A program made the position numbers and the translations under genes. This document shows, piece after piece, positions 46,135 through 56,625 of a stretch of 64,000 nt of DNA (the stretch's first letter is position 1; every line of letters begins with the position of its first letter). Under the pieces are notes generated by a model that saw nothing but the letters and a program-made list of their open reading frames with translations, searched no databases and had not been told where the DNA came from. The stretch spans positions 129,001 through 193,000 of the forward strand of contig NW_013171816.1 in NCBI RefSeq assembly GCF_000151665.1. The letters run 5' to 3'. The stretch comes from Blastocystis hominis (lineage: Eukaryota > Sar > Bigyra > Opalinata > Blastocystidae).

Positions 46135-48696
46135 ATGTCACACATTCCAAACACGCAAAGCACTTCAAGTGAAGTGGAACTGTTAAATATCGTAATAAAC
46201 TCATCAATCGACACGGAGGGAAATAGCTGCTGGGAAAAATGCTTTTCAACTCAGTTTCCTATTGTCTCCATGTTCGAAAGGAATGGGATGTGTATTATGC
46301 ATGTTGGTTCTCCACATGAGGGATATTCCATTGAAACCCATTTAGTACACAATAATATGCATGGAAAATCCTATTTATACACAAACGAAAAATTGTTAGT
46401 GGCAGAACTATATATCGAAGATGGCGAAGCGGATGGTCCCTGCACACTTTATGACACTTCTAGTTCTTTATATTTTGAAGGATTCTTTAAAAACGGATAT
46501 CGGTCAGGGAAGGGAAAGGAATATGACCGGGAAGGGAAAGTGATATTTGAAGGGTACTTTGATTTAGGAAAGCGATTATATATTAATCCTTTACATGAAA
46601 TGTCTGGATATTGGAAAGAATATGATGAAAAGGGCAAATTGTTGAATATAAGCAAAAGAAATGAAAAGAATGGTGAAATAGAAGGTATTTGTTATTATTA
46701 TGACGAAAATGGAAATATAAGTCATATTGTAGAAATCAAGAAAGGTATAGAGATTGAATACAATGGTTATTGTAAACTATATGACGAACCTCATAAAGTG
46801 TGGTTTGAAGGATTTGTAAAGAACGGTAAAAGAAGAATGAATTTGATTCGATCGAATGAAATGTCTGGATATTGGAAAGAATATGACGAAAAGGGCAAAT
46901 TGTTGAATATAAGCAAAAGAAATGAAAAGAATGGTGAAATAGAAGGAATTTGTTATTACTATGACGAAAATGGAAACATAAGTCATATTGTAGAAGTCAA
47001 GAAAGGTATAGAGATTGAATACAATGGTTATTGTAAACTATATGACGAACCTCATAAAGTGTGGTTTGAAGGATTTGTAAAGAACGGTTATCGTCATGGA
47101 AAAGGCAAAGAATACAGTAGCTCACAAAAAAAGGTAATGATTGTGTTATATGAGGACGGAAAGAAATTGAAGTTAAAACTTGATAAAAAAAATAGAGGAT
47201 ATCGGAAGGAATATGATGAACAAAAACACTTGGTGAATTTATGCAAAAGAGATAAATATGGAAGATTCTACGGAACTTGCTATCACTACGATTCTAACGG
47301 CAAAATCAGTCGAATCAGTGAGTGGAAAGATGGCAAAGAAATCAAACTGCTACAAACATTCAATGGGAATTACATGACGGAATACGTGAACGGAGTCAAG
47401 AACTATGAAGGAGAATATGCCAGTATTTCTGAGTTTGCTTTTTTTCGAAATGGCCAGGGAAAAGAATTCGATGCGAATGGAAGAAGTGTCATCTATCATG
47501 GATCTTGGCTGAGAGGAAAACGTCATGGAAATGGTACGTCTTATCAAAATCGAAAAATAGATTATATTGGAGTATGGATTTGTGGCAGAAAGAAAACAGA
47601 GTATAATGCCATGGTTTGGGGGCTAATCACTTTCTGCATTGTAGTGATTGTGGCTGTAATTGTTGTTACTTTCATTATCAAGGTGTGGATATGTGTATTG
47701 TTTAGCGTGTTGTTGCTAATAGGATTGTTTTACTGTGCGAGATGGTTTCTATTTAGTCAGATTCGGTGTGGAATCGATTATCAAATGGCAAAAGTATTGC
47801 AAGGACCAAATATAAAAATTGAAGATAGGTGCTGTCAATTGACTCGAGAGTTTTGGCTGCCAATGAATGTGGAATCAATCGAAATCGGCGATGAATGCTT
47901 TTCAAGAGTGAAAACATTCCGAATCGATGCATTGAATCGATTGAAAACTATCAAAATCGGATACTTTTCATTTACTCAGCATGGTGGAAATGATGAATCG
48001 AAATCATTCCACATATTGAATTGCAAATCATTGGAATCCATTCAAATTGGTGGATTCAGTTTCAATAATTTTGCTGGCGACTTTGAATTGAAGAATCTAC
48101 CACAATTACAATCCATTCAAATTGGTAAAATTGGAAAAGTTTCATGCAGTTTCTGTTTTAGTTCATTTGTGATTCGAGGTATTGATATGATATTGAATAT
48201 TTGAATGATGCATAGATCTTCCAAATCTACGATCCATTACATTAGGTTATGATGCATTCAGTAATTCCTTATCAACCATAATCGAAAGTATTGAATGAAT
48301 TCGAATGAAATGATTGATGTAGATCTTCCATCATTACAATCCATTCAACTAGATAAAGGTGCACTTGTAGGAAAATATTGGGATGATTCAAGTTCATTGA
48401 TAATGCGAAGTAATAATGAATTGATTGGTTATGATTTGTTTTGTAGATCTTCCAAATCTAACATCCATTAATTCTAATGGACATAGTTTCTGTGAACCTC
48501 GTGTAGCGACATTGGAAAGTATTTCTGAATATTGAATATTGATAGTATTTAGATATTCCAAATCTTCAAAATGTCGAACTACCTAATTCATTCTTGTATA
48601 TTCGATCGAAATCAATTACGAGTATAGTTTGATTGATTTGATTTGATTCATAGATGTTTCTTCCATTCTCGCTGATCTTGTCAAAATCAAGCATTA
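46135..48696 (+). CDS. MORN/YwqK-repeat membrane protein with C-terminal LRRs, member C
   Basis: Exon 1 (46135-48178) encodes about 480 residues of MORN/YwqK-like repeats (HGKSYLYTNEKLLVAELYI, SGKGKEYDREGKVIFEGYF, GYWKEYDEKGKLLNISKRN), including an 87-residue tandem duplication. Two transmembrane helices come next (VWGLITFCIVVIVAVIVVTF and IKVWICVLFSVLLLIGLFYC). The family LRR_5 block follows (VESIEIGDECF, LKTIKIGYFSF, LESIQIGGFSF). Five short LRR exons follow, joined by phase-1 introns of 32-37 nt, ending VSSILADLVKIKH and TAA 48694-48696. Unlike members A, B and D it has membrane helices and a different MORN domain. It is therefore a fusion of the shared LRR tail to another head. TGTTTGTT lies at 48785. 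Confidence 0.75.
46600..47121 (+). repeat. 261-bp in-frame tandem duplication in member C
   Basis: Bases from 46600 repeat from 46861 with only a few differences for at least 230 bp (both start ATGTCTGGATATTGGAAAGA). The period of 261 bp equals 87 codons, so the frame is kept. Confidence 0.9.
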
Positions 48697-49060
48697 AATC
48701 TATAATTTGTATTTGATTTGATTTGTTCAGTGATTCGTCATTGTTTAGGAACATTTCCATTGATTGATTGATTGATTGATTGATTGTTTGTTTGTTTCAA
48801 ACCGATTCTTGATCACAATTCATGATTCTATAATTATCAAAATATCAATCCTGCCTGATTATTATGATGTTCTTCTTTACCATTTTAACAATGATACTGG
48901 ATTATGATTGTTATTTCAATTAATCAATCAACAAATCAATCATTGTTTTCGATCATCATTATCATTATCGTCATTATTATTACCAATGACCCAATGATCA
49001 CATATTGAACATTCACAAATGATGAATCCAATCTACCAATAACAAAAATATACAAAAGTA
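48697..49060. repeat. Duplicated 3' flank of the MORN-LRR family
   Basis: This flank is repeated after member D (61371-61725) with high identity, including the TTGA microsatellite, the TGTTTGTT and the stretch ending CAAATGATGAATCCAATCTA. The similarity stops at about 49050-49060. Confidence 0.85.
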
Positions 49061-49069
49061 GTAGGGAAA

Positions 49070-49256
49070 TGGCGCATAAAGCGCGATATTTTTTCGGCCC
49101 TTTTTCTGCCATTTTAATTCCTGGCCTCCTTTTTTATTCCTGGCCTCCTTTTTTATTCCTGGCTGCCTTTTTGACCATTGTCTGCTTGCCTACCTCGAGT
49201 ACCACGACGCATAAAGCGCGAAAACCTTTTCGACTGTTTTCTGCCAATTTGGTCAG
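49070..49256 (+). repeat. Direct repeats at the left edge of the virus-like segment
   Basis: GCATAAAGCGCGA occurs at about 49072 and again at 49210, each followed by a T-rich stretch and TTTTCTGCCA. Between them is a triple 19-bp unit (ATTCCTGGCCTCCTTTTTT, about 49117-49170). They may be promoter or terminal-repeat material. Confidence 0.6.
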
Positions 49257-49385
49257 TGTCTGCCCTTTATATAATGGTAAAGAGAGAAAGACCATGCACT
49301 ACTCCATGCTATACAAGGCTCACCTACCAACGGTTCATTCACCTGGATTAACCCCTACAAGTACAAGAATCCTTACATCACTTCC

Positions 49386-52355
49386 ATGACTGTCCTGTTT
49401 CGACCCAAGGATGCCCAGGCCATGTTCAACAACGTGGACACGACGAACATTGTCACGAACAGCAATAATGAGACTGTGACGATCCCTGTTGGTTATTACA
49501 CGACCAGTGAGATCATTGCCTTGCTCAATACCATGACCGATACTACATTCTCCATATCTACTAACGCCTCGTCGTTCGGTTGTATCTGGATTCAGTCCCC
49601 ACACACCATTGACTTCACAGATGCACCAGACATTCGTGAGATCCTCGGCTTCGATGGACGAACGGTCATTCTACCTGCTTCGTTCAGTGGATCGAACGTG
49701 ATTGATATCACGCGAAATCGACAAGTGATCCAGGTCTACTCGACGATCGTGCGATCATCGGACCTGAAGATTGCCAACCAGAACAACAACCTGCTCACCA
49801 CGATGATCATTGACGATCCAACGGCTGACTACGTGCGAACTGTGGAAGACGTGTGCATACCAATGATCACTCGGTTTGATCAATTGATGTTCGTGTTCCG
49901 CGATATGGATGGCAAGATGATGCGACTGAACGGCGAATTCGAACTCCAGTTGACGATTGAGGACGTGTATGATGAAGTGCCTTCATCGATTGTCTCTGCG
50001 AACCAGTTCTCCATGATTGAAGTGTTCGGTAATACTACCAAGAAGGAAGTGAAGCTGGACAATCCTCTCTCGTTCGACCAGTGCTACATCTCGTCTGTGT
50101 CGTTGTATACGGACTTCGTGTTGCACAATGTGCCGACTGATCAAGTGGTGCTAATCAATGCTGGCGCTACGATTCAAGAGATCGCGATACCACGCGGTGC
50201 ATACGACATCGAAACGATCATTGCAAAGCTGAATGCTAGTGATGCCCTGTTCGAATTGGTGTATAGCGGTGAGAATGCGTTCCACATCACGGTAGATCAC
50301 TTCTACATGATTGATTTCACGAATGCACCAGAGATCCAATCGATCCTTGGTTTCGAATCGGACATCTTGGTGAAAGGAGTGGATAACCCGAAGCGCTACT
50401 ACATGTCTTCCTCGTGTAATCAAGTGGTTGTTACTGACAGCAGGGAATCGCACATGTTGACATTGCCTGTCGGTTACTACACGTTCAGCGAGTTCATCGA
50501 GGCTGTCGGTGCTGAAATGGTGAAAGTGCTTCCACTCATATCCATGACGATCGAGGATGATCATGTACGCTTCAACGTTCAATCCCACTGTTGGTATTTC
50601 GATCGATCCAGTGTTGACACGACGATCGATGGTTTTGGTTGGACTCCATGGTTCAAACTGTCTCCATCTGTGCAGAACCTGTGCATCGAACGACCTGTGG
50701 AAACTTCGTTCAACCCTGAAAGCGATTCACCACCTGATATGACGAATGATCAAGGTATTGGTGGTCATGCGTATATAAGATCAAACACCTTCATTGCGTA
50801 TGACTGGAAAATGCGTACGACTGATAATCGGTTCCTGCTAAAGCCTCTCGCGACATACACGATGCGTTTAGCTGATGGTTCAGTACTCGATAGTGGTGAA
50901 TTCTACATAACGGAGGATACGTCTACCCCGATCAAGATGAATACTCTTACAACCACATGTTTTAATGAACTCAATGCTCGATATGCGAGTGCTATGGAAC
51001 TACCTCCATCTCACCAGAATGCGATTGCGTGGACGGTGAATGACAATAGAGAAAGCATGTCATGGACTGCGAAGGACTATGCACCAGAATTGGAATTGCA
51101 TATCACATCGGAAAATACAGGTGACTTGGTGTCATCGAATGGTTCTTCGATCGGACCTTGGTATTCCAAGGATAGTATATATCACACGAGAGTGTTTATC
51201 GATACGACGAATTTTATACTTGGAATACGTGGATATGGCGAAAGACCTCTTACAATCCAACGAGGTCATTATAGCGCTATTGATATCGTGAATATGATCG
51301 CTAATGTGATCAATAAGATATATGTAGATGCGTCTCTCGGAGGGTACTTGGTATATGTCATTGCAGATAATGGTGGTCGAGTACGAATGGGATGTCGAAA
51401 TGGTACAGAACCACGATTCATATTGTTTTGTGATAATCCATGTTTCAAGATTATACCCGGACCATACGCTGAACCAGGTGGTGTGTATCTGTCTTGTTAT
51501 TTCGAGTTTTATCGCAATTACTACATCAGAATGCCCGAGTTGACATCACCTTACGAGTTTGCGATGGCAAACATCGATGGTCTGAATGTGACGAATATGA
51601 TCAAAGGTAGTACGTATTCCGATCGTGCTGTGTCGATCGAATTCATACAACCGACACGTGTTACGTATGTGAGGAATGATGAAGTTGTTGTTCCATCATT
51701 GGCTACCTTCGTTGACTGGGAACAATCTGAGTCGTATACGGCTAACACAACGATTCGCTTCCCGTACGGAATGATGACACTGGACGATAGTGCCGCTGAG
51801 ACTGATATCATGTACACGGCTGACATTCAAACACCCACGTGGACCATACCATCACGATTGACACAGGCTGACATGATATGGCACATGAACCAGTGTTTTG
51901 ACTCGGCTGCACTTGACATACGATGGAAAGCTGAGTCAGATGGGTATTACATTCGCGCTGACTACGTGTTCTCGTTGAGTGGCAACCTGGGAACCATTGT
52001 TCCCGCTTCAGGATCGCAATCGCATACATGGCGTATCCCTTTCGACGATGGTGTGTACTATGCCAACTATGGTCCATTGGTTGCCGAGTATCCTGTCGAT
52101 ATCACGAACGGTCTATCGAACATACAGCTGTATTGCAACATCGTGAAAAGCAAGACGATACCACTGCTTGCGAATGTCCCGATGGATAGCTTGTACAAGA
52201 ATTACTTCTACAAGAATCGCATGTTGGTACCATGTTCTGAATTGCTTGATCGCATCGTGTACGAATTGAAGGACGAAAATGGTGACCCGCTATCGTTCAT
52301 TGGGAACGTGTACCTGCTAATCGGATTCACCGTTTCAGGAGGAAATAATAAATGA
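49386..52355 (+). CDS. Large multi-module capsid-spike-like protein (virus-like)
   Basis: 989 codons without an intron. It contains about four copies of a module: a strand start with IPVGYYTTSEIIALLN or IPRGAYDIETIIAKLN, then IDFTDAPDIREILGF or IDFTNAPEIQSILGF, then a VYSTIV/LYCNIV strand, and at the end IVYELKDENGDPLSF followed by a beta strand. Glycine-tyrosine-tyrosine, LGF and VYxxIV steps in that order characterise Ig-like/jelly-roll spike proteins of Polinton-type elements. The assignment comes from recall of that pattern, not a search. Codon use is richer in G/C than the flanking genes. Before the ATG the frame reads protein-like for at least 20 codons (FTWINPYKYKNPYITS), so the true N-terminus may lie upstream. 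The stop overlaps the next start by 4 bp. Confidence 0.6.
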   Translation: MTVLFRPKDAQAMFNNVDTTNIVTNSNNETVTIPVGYYTTSEIIALLNTMTDTTFSISTNASSFGCIWIQSPHTIDFTDAPDIREILGFDGRTVILPASFSGSNVIDITRNRQVIQVYSTIVRSSDLKIANQNNNLLTTMIIDDPTADYVRTVEDVCIPMITRFDQLMFVFRDMDGKMMRLNGEFELQLTIEDVYDEVPSSIVSANQFSMIEVFGNTTKKEVKLDNPLSFDQCYISSVSLYTDFVLHNVPTDQVVLINAGATIQEIAIPRGAYDIETIIAKLNASDALFELVYSGENAFHITVDHFYMIDFTNAPEIQSILGFESDILVKGVDNPKRYYMSSSCNQVVVTDSRESHMLTLPVGYYTFSEFIEAVGAEMVKVLPLISMTIEDDHVRFNVQSHCWYFDRSSVDTTIDGFGWTPWFKLSPSVQNLCIERPVETSFNPESDSPPDMTNDQGIGGHAYIRSNTFIAYDWKMRTTDNRFLLKPLATYTMRLADGSVLDSGEFYITEDTSTPIKMNTLTTTCFNELNARYASAMELPPSHQNAIAWTVNDNRESMSWTAKDYAPELELHITSENTGDLVSSNGSSIGPWYSKDSIYHTRVFIDTTNFILGIRGYGERPLTIQRGHYSAIDIVNMIANVINKIYVDASLGGYLVYVIADNGGRVRMGCRNGTEPRFILFCDNPCFKIIPGPYAEPGGVYLSCYFEFYRNYYIRMPELTSPYEFAMANIDGLNVTNMIKGSTYSDRAVSIEFIQPTRVTYVRNDEVVVPSLATFVDWEQSESYTANTTIRFPYGMMTLDDSAAETDIMYTADIQTPTWTIPSRLTQADMIWHMNQCFDSAALDIRWKAESDGYYIRADYVFSLSGNLGTIVPASGSQSHTWRIPFDDGVYYANYGPLVAEYPVDITNGLSNIQLYCNIVKSKTIPLLANVPMDSLYKNYFYKNRMLVPCSELLDRIVYELKDENGDPLSFIGNVYLLIGFTVSGGNNK

Positions 52356-52684
52356 ATCTAGTGTTCAACATTGCTCGAACGTACGAACATGAATTCACGA
52401 GTAACAATCTCATCAAAAGCGACATGGTAATCGACAGAGTGACTATGAAGGGAGAATCGCCTGGCACCTGTCTTGTCCTTGATCGAGTGAACAACATGCA
52501 AGAACGACGACAGTCTCCGTTGGTTGTATTGAACGAGGAGTACACGGAGAATGCGCACATGAACGTCGTGGTACCCAAAAGTCGCAAATGGTCATTCTCG
52601 TTGACCGATAAGACCGGTACAATGATTGCCTCACCAATGCCGATCACAGTGTGCATTCACTTTCATGTTCTCCAAAGTAAATGA
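52352..52684 (+). CDS. Small beta-rich protein of the virus-like cluster
   Basis: 110 codons, MNLVFNIARTYEHEF to FHVLQSK. Its start overlaps the previous stop and its end overlaps the next start (both ATGA). The C-terminal half (KWSFSLTDKTGTMIASP then PITVCIHFHV) resembles the last strands of the large protein's final module, so it is probably another spike-like piece. No enzyme motif. Function is unknown beyond this context. Confidence 0.55.
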   Translation: MNLVFNIARTYEHEFTSNNLIKSDMVIDRVTMKGESPGTCLVLDRVNNMQERRQSPLVVLNEEYTENAHMNVVVPKSRKWSFSLTDKTGTMIASPMPITVCIHFHVLQSK

Positions 52685-53400
52685 GTCATAATCGTGCACT
52701 ACCGGTGAGTGTGATTAACCACAATACAGTAATTCCGAAGAACAACGAACGATACCATGAAACGTTCAACACAGTGATAATGCCTCGTGACCTTGTGTAC
52801 AAGATCATTTCGATTACATGCAAGATCGATACAACGTCTCTCTGGAACATTCGTGCAATGAATGTCGTGAAGGTTCAAATGCTGTGAGGGTTTGAAATGG
52901 TCTACAACGTCGGTCCTGGCTACTACTCGATTACCGAGTTATGCCGTGCGATAGCCGATTCCATCCAGGTAGACGATGTCAACCGAGCATACCTGAACAG
53001 TGACGTGGCGACCGCTGTTGACCTTAGTGGCGCACCTGATTACATGAGTATCCTCAAGTTGGAAGATGTGGTAAGTGCTTCCACGGTTGCCACTGAACCC
53101 TACGACATCACGAACGGCATGAGTGTGATCCGAGTGTACAGTAGTATCAATGCTCAAACATTCGGTCTGAAGAGTCCGCTGATCGATAACCTGATTCATG
53201 TATCGATGGGACTGAACAACATGATCACCTGGGACAACCTATCGATCGATGTGATTGAACAATCGAACCTGGATTCCATTGATTGGGTACTGACAGATGC
53301 AAATGACCGTCCGATCTCCTTGAATTCGAATGTGTACATCTCATTCACGATATCTTGTAAGCACAACTTCAGTAAGGTATTCAAGAAGATAGATAGATAG
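52681..53400 (+). pseudogene. Single-module spike-like protein interrupted by an in-frame TGA
   Basis: One frame of 240 codons with a single internal stop, TGA at 52885-52887. The part before it (MSHNRALPVSVINHNTV ... ) and the part after it (GPGYYSITELCRAIADSI, AVDLSGAPDYMSILKLEDV, VIRVYSSI) together make one module of the same kind as in the 989-codon protein. The stop lies just before the GYY strand. It may be a disabling mutation, a recoded codon or two separately translated halves. A start at 52897 would restart translation of the second half. The frame ends in TAG inside a GATA microsatellite. Confidence 0.5.
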
Positions 53401-53405
53401 ATAGA
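53385..53405. repeat. (GATA)n at the end of the virus-like segment
   Basis: AGATAGATAGATAGATAGAT run, followed by an AT-rich imperfect palindrome (ATATATATACATATAT). Confidence 0.7.
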
Positions 53406-54420
53406 TATCAATGTCTATCTTCTATATATATACATATATTTATCTGAAAAGTAATAGTTTGATTGTTGTCTCCAACAAATAATCAGTCAGATATGTCTCA
53501 CAGCTTGATATTGGACAACTACTCATTCCCATAGAGTCCATTCTTATGGATTTCAGCTTTATCATCAACAATACTGATATCGCTATTAGTGAGTAATTCT
53601 ATTCATCCTAATGAGTTGGGAACCAAAGCATTTCACTTTCATCAACCAACTCAAACAGCAAGTATTATGTATACTATTGTTATTCATGCTCGTAATAGAA
53701 CAACATTGTGAATCACTTTGTATCCCTATTGAAGTGGTGTACAATTCGATCCTTCCTTTAAATAGGAGATATTCTGCATTATTTGGCAGGTGGGGGATAC
53801 TATATGGGTTAGAATAAGGGATAGTATTCTCTGGCAATATAACAAACTCTGATAGGTTCAGAGTGCATCAAAACGACAAAAACTGGACACCAACTATCGA
53901 AAAACCTAGAAACAGTGGAATATGAATATATCTCTATTTGTTCGTATAAAATATATTATGTATTCTACCTTATTTTGCTCAGTTCTTCAACGACACACCC
54001 ACCTTTCTCACAAACTCTACTATTCGATTCTATTATACACATATCACATATTATTACTATAAATGATAACCCAAAAACTGCTTATCGCTAGCTTTTCCAT
54101 TTTCATTCCTATCATCATCTTCTACATACCCTATTTCTTTCTATCCCATCTATATAAAATTCCAAATGAATAGAACGAAAAACAAAACGCTTCCACTGGA
54201 AACAACACTCTTCGATCTATTCATTCCACAATATCCCATTTCCGCTCATCTCCTTCCACTTCACAGTAAAAACAACTCCCTCCCTATTCGAAATCTATTC
54301 TTCCACTCATACCCAATTTCAATACTATTTTCACAATTGCACAATTCCTGTGTATTTTAGAAATCATTTGTTTTACAATAAAAGCTATTAGCTTCGTCTT
54401 ACTGGGTTTGAATGTATTCA
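53406..54420. other. AT-rich spacer between virus-like cluster and FN3 gene
   Basis: No gene recognised. Short frames at 53611 and 54166 are not protein-like. The last 350 bp are C-rich and G-poor on the plus strand. Confidence 0.35.
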
Positions 54421-55564
54421 AAATTTGGAATTGGACTTGTATGTCCTGTCTTTTGTTTTGTTTTCGGACTTCTATGTGTTTTTGTGTGTTGTGTTGTGGG
54501 AGTGTAAGTATTGTAGCTGGGATGGGTTCTGTCCTCAAGTTGGTGTGTTTGAAGAAGCTAGTGTAGTCTTTGCTATCGGTACTTTGACTAAACTGTGTGT
54601 GAGAGATATGCATCGTGAACGCATTCAATACCATAATGGCAGTGGACCCTGGTTCCATTTTTGCTGTGTGGAGTGTGTTCCGAGTGAGGAATTTCTGTAC
54701 TTCAAACTGTGCAACGTGGCGAACCCATTCATGCCATGTGTGACCGCGGATACATGGAGATAACTTGCAACGTGGGAGGTATCTGGTACAGGCACGACGT
54801 TCTTGCCTAGGATATCTGTTCTGTTTTTCGTATTTTCATTTTCATATTGTGAGGTGGTAGAGTGTGGTAGAGAGAACGGATTTGCGATGAGTGAAAGGGC
54901 AAACTATGAGAGCAAGAGCTGTAGGTTTGTAGAAGCGGAGCGTGTGTGGAACTTGGGAGAATGGGACAAGAAGGCGGAGTATGCGAACTGCTGTGGGTAC
55001 GGTCCTCGCCTCTGATTGATGGGAGCCGAGTGAATTGGAATGGGCAGTGGGAGCAGGCGAGTTCCAAGACGGTGCAGTTCTGCATTTGTGGGTCTGTGGA
55101 GCATGGGAAGGTGGAGGTGTGCGTGGTGCGGGCGTGTGGGAAGTGGTGGAATGGAAGAGAGGTGAGGTGCGTGGCGGTGGTGTGTCCCGCGGACGAAGCG
55201 GCGGGGTAGCCGGAAGGGCACTTGGGGCAAGTGTTGGATACGAAGTGCGATGTGGACTAGTGGGGCATGATCACGGATGGGTGCAACGCCTATCAGCAGT
55301 GGGAATCGATCGATCGATAGGGGACGGGCTCCTGCCAGCCCATCCTGCCGATGCTGCGCTGCGTGGCGGGCGATGGGGTGGGGTCCGTGGCGCTGTGGAC
55401 GATGGGAGATGGGAAGCAATCCACGATGTACTGCACGAGCAATGTGGGCGTGGGCGAGGTGATCAACGACCCATTCGAGCCCATGAACATCCACATCGTG
55501 TTTGAATTGGCCGAGGCCACGTTCTCTTATCCCACCACCGCGATCTCCATCTCCGACTACACCA

Positions 55565-55598
55565 TTGCCTTCGCCTTCGCCTTCGCCTTCGCCTTCGA
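55565..55598 (+). repeat. Hexamer repeat TTCGCC
   Basis: Four to five TTCGCC units; the coding frame appears to change shortly after. Confidence 0.8.
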
Positions 55599-55726
55599 TG
55601 GCTCCTTCCCGCGGTTCTGCGAAGGCACGCACGCTCTACATCAATGCCAACAGGTTGGTGTCCCGAAACGGCCTCCCCTTCCCCGCGGAAACCCTCATCG
55701 CGACCTTCTCGACCCGCGCCGGCGTT

Positions 55727-55766
55727 CGGTTGGCGTTCGGTTGGCGTTCGGTTGGCGTTCGGTTGT
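55727..55766 (+). repeat. 11-bp tandem repeat GGCGTTCGGTT
   Basis: About 3.5 units. As 11 is not a multiple of 3, each unit gained or lost shifts the frame. Confidence 0.85.
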
Positions 55767-56499
55767 GGCCTGCTCGCATTGTGGAGAGCGCGATTGGTAT
55801 GAGGGAAGTGGAGTAGGCGCAGCGCAGCGCAGCGTGTCTGTGCAGATGGAGGTTCCCTGGAGCAGTGGCGTCTCCGATGAAGCCCCGATGGATGGCCTTG
55901 ATGGGCAGCAATGTGCAGAGCCATTCTTCGAGACGCGCTCCGTGTTGGTGGCGGGCGCCATTGTGAACAGCGTGATGGCCATCAGCTGGCGTGTCCGCAA
56001 GGGCGCCTCCTGGTCCGCCTTCGCGTCCTTCTCCGTCTACCGCCCCGTCGTGCTGCTGCCTCCCTGCCTCCCTCCGCGCCCGTCGTGCTGCTGCCGCCTT
56101 CGAAGCCACGCAGGTGCGCTGGGTCTGGTGGTGGTGCGAGCTCTTCGTGCAGGCCTTGGTTGGCTCCCACTCCCAGCTCTTCGCCACCGACGCGCTCCTC
56201 CAAGAAGGCGACGTCCAGCAACCCGAGCTCTCTCTCGCTCTCTCTCGATGCGTGTGTGGCCTACTGGCTGCGCGTGGCGCTGTGCTCCGCCGCGTGCTCC
56301 ATCCTCTCCGAGGCCTCCTCTCCCATCACCCTCGCCGCGTATGTCGTCGCGCCCGGCGCGGTGCAGAACCTCGAGGTGGCCGCGCTCTCCTCGACCTCGC
56401 TGCGCGTGCAGTGGGCAGAGCCGGCGGAGCTGGGCGGCGCCAGCATTCGGTACTACGTGGTGCGACGCTCGTGGATGGCGTCGATGGCCGTGATCCAGA

Positions 56500-56594
56500 G
56501 CGAGAGCGAGAGCGAGAGCGAGAGCGAGAGCGAGAGCGAGAGCGAGAGCGAGAGCGAGAGCGAGAGCGAGAGCGAGAGCGAGAGCGAGAGCGAG
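56500..56594 (+). repeat. (GAGAGC)n repeat coding Ser-Glu
   Basis: About 15 perfect hexamers within the FN3 gene, encoding an SE run; strongly expandable. Confidence 0.9.
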
Positions 56595-56625
56595 GTCGCC
56601 AGCACGAACTGCTTCCTGGACCTGC

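Larger units (their letters stand above)
49060..53400 (+). mobile_element. Virus-like segment: intron-less cluster of capsid-spike-like genes
   Basis: Three long plus-strand frames follow one another with 4-bp ATGA overlaps, no introns and no TGTTTGTT signals, unlike every cellular gene here. All share repeated modules resembling the spike/penton-type proteins of Polinton-like elements and related DNA viruses. The left border is set where the duplicated MORN-LRR flank ends. The right border is set by the GATA repeat after 53385. No polymerase, integrase, ATPase or major capsid gene is in the segment, so it is partial or a captured cluster. Confidence 0.5.

Noticed and set aside
46135-47600. 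Toxin-antitoxin YwqK antitoxin
   Set aside because: YwqK/MORN-like repeats are often labelled so automatically. In a eukaryotic membrane-LRR protein this label has no functional support, and no toxin gene is adjacent.
49069-49389. 107-codon frame ending in an ATGA overlap with the large spike gene
   Set aside because: It runs through the direct repeats and lacks protein-like composition. The other frame just before the ATG looks coding, so the overlap may be chance.
49060-53400. Bacterial contamination as the source of the overlapping genes
   Set aside because: The modules resemble eukaryotic DNA-virus spike proteins. The left edge joins directly to a host gene flank, and there are no Shine-Dalgarno-like sites at a consistent distance before the starts.
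55035-56493. Long stop-free frames of 156 and 380 codons in the GC-rich region
   Set aside because: Stops are rare in such GC-rich DNA. Composition (Arg/Gly/Pro/Trp) is typical of shadow frames, while conserved-looking Cys, Trp and FN3 motifs lie in other frames. Parts of the 380-codon frame are coding, but not as one protein.
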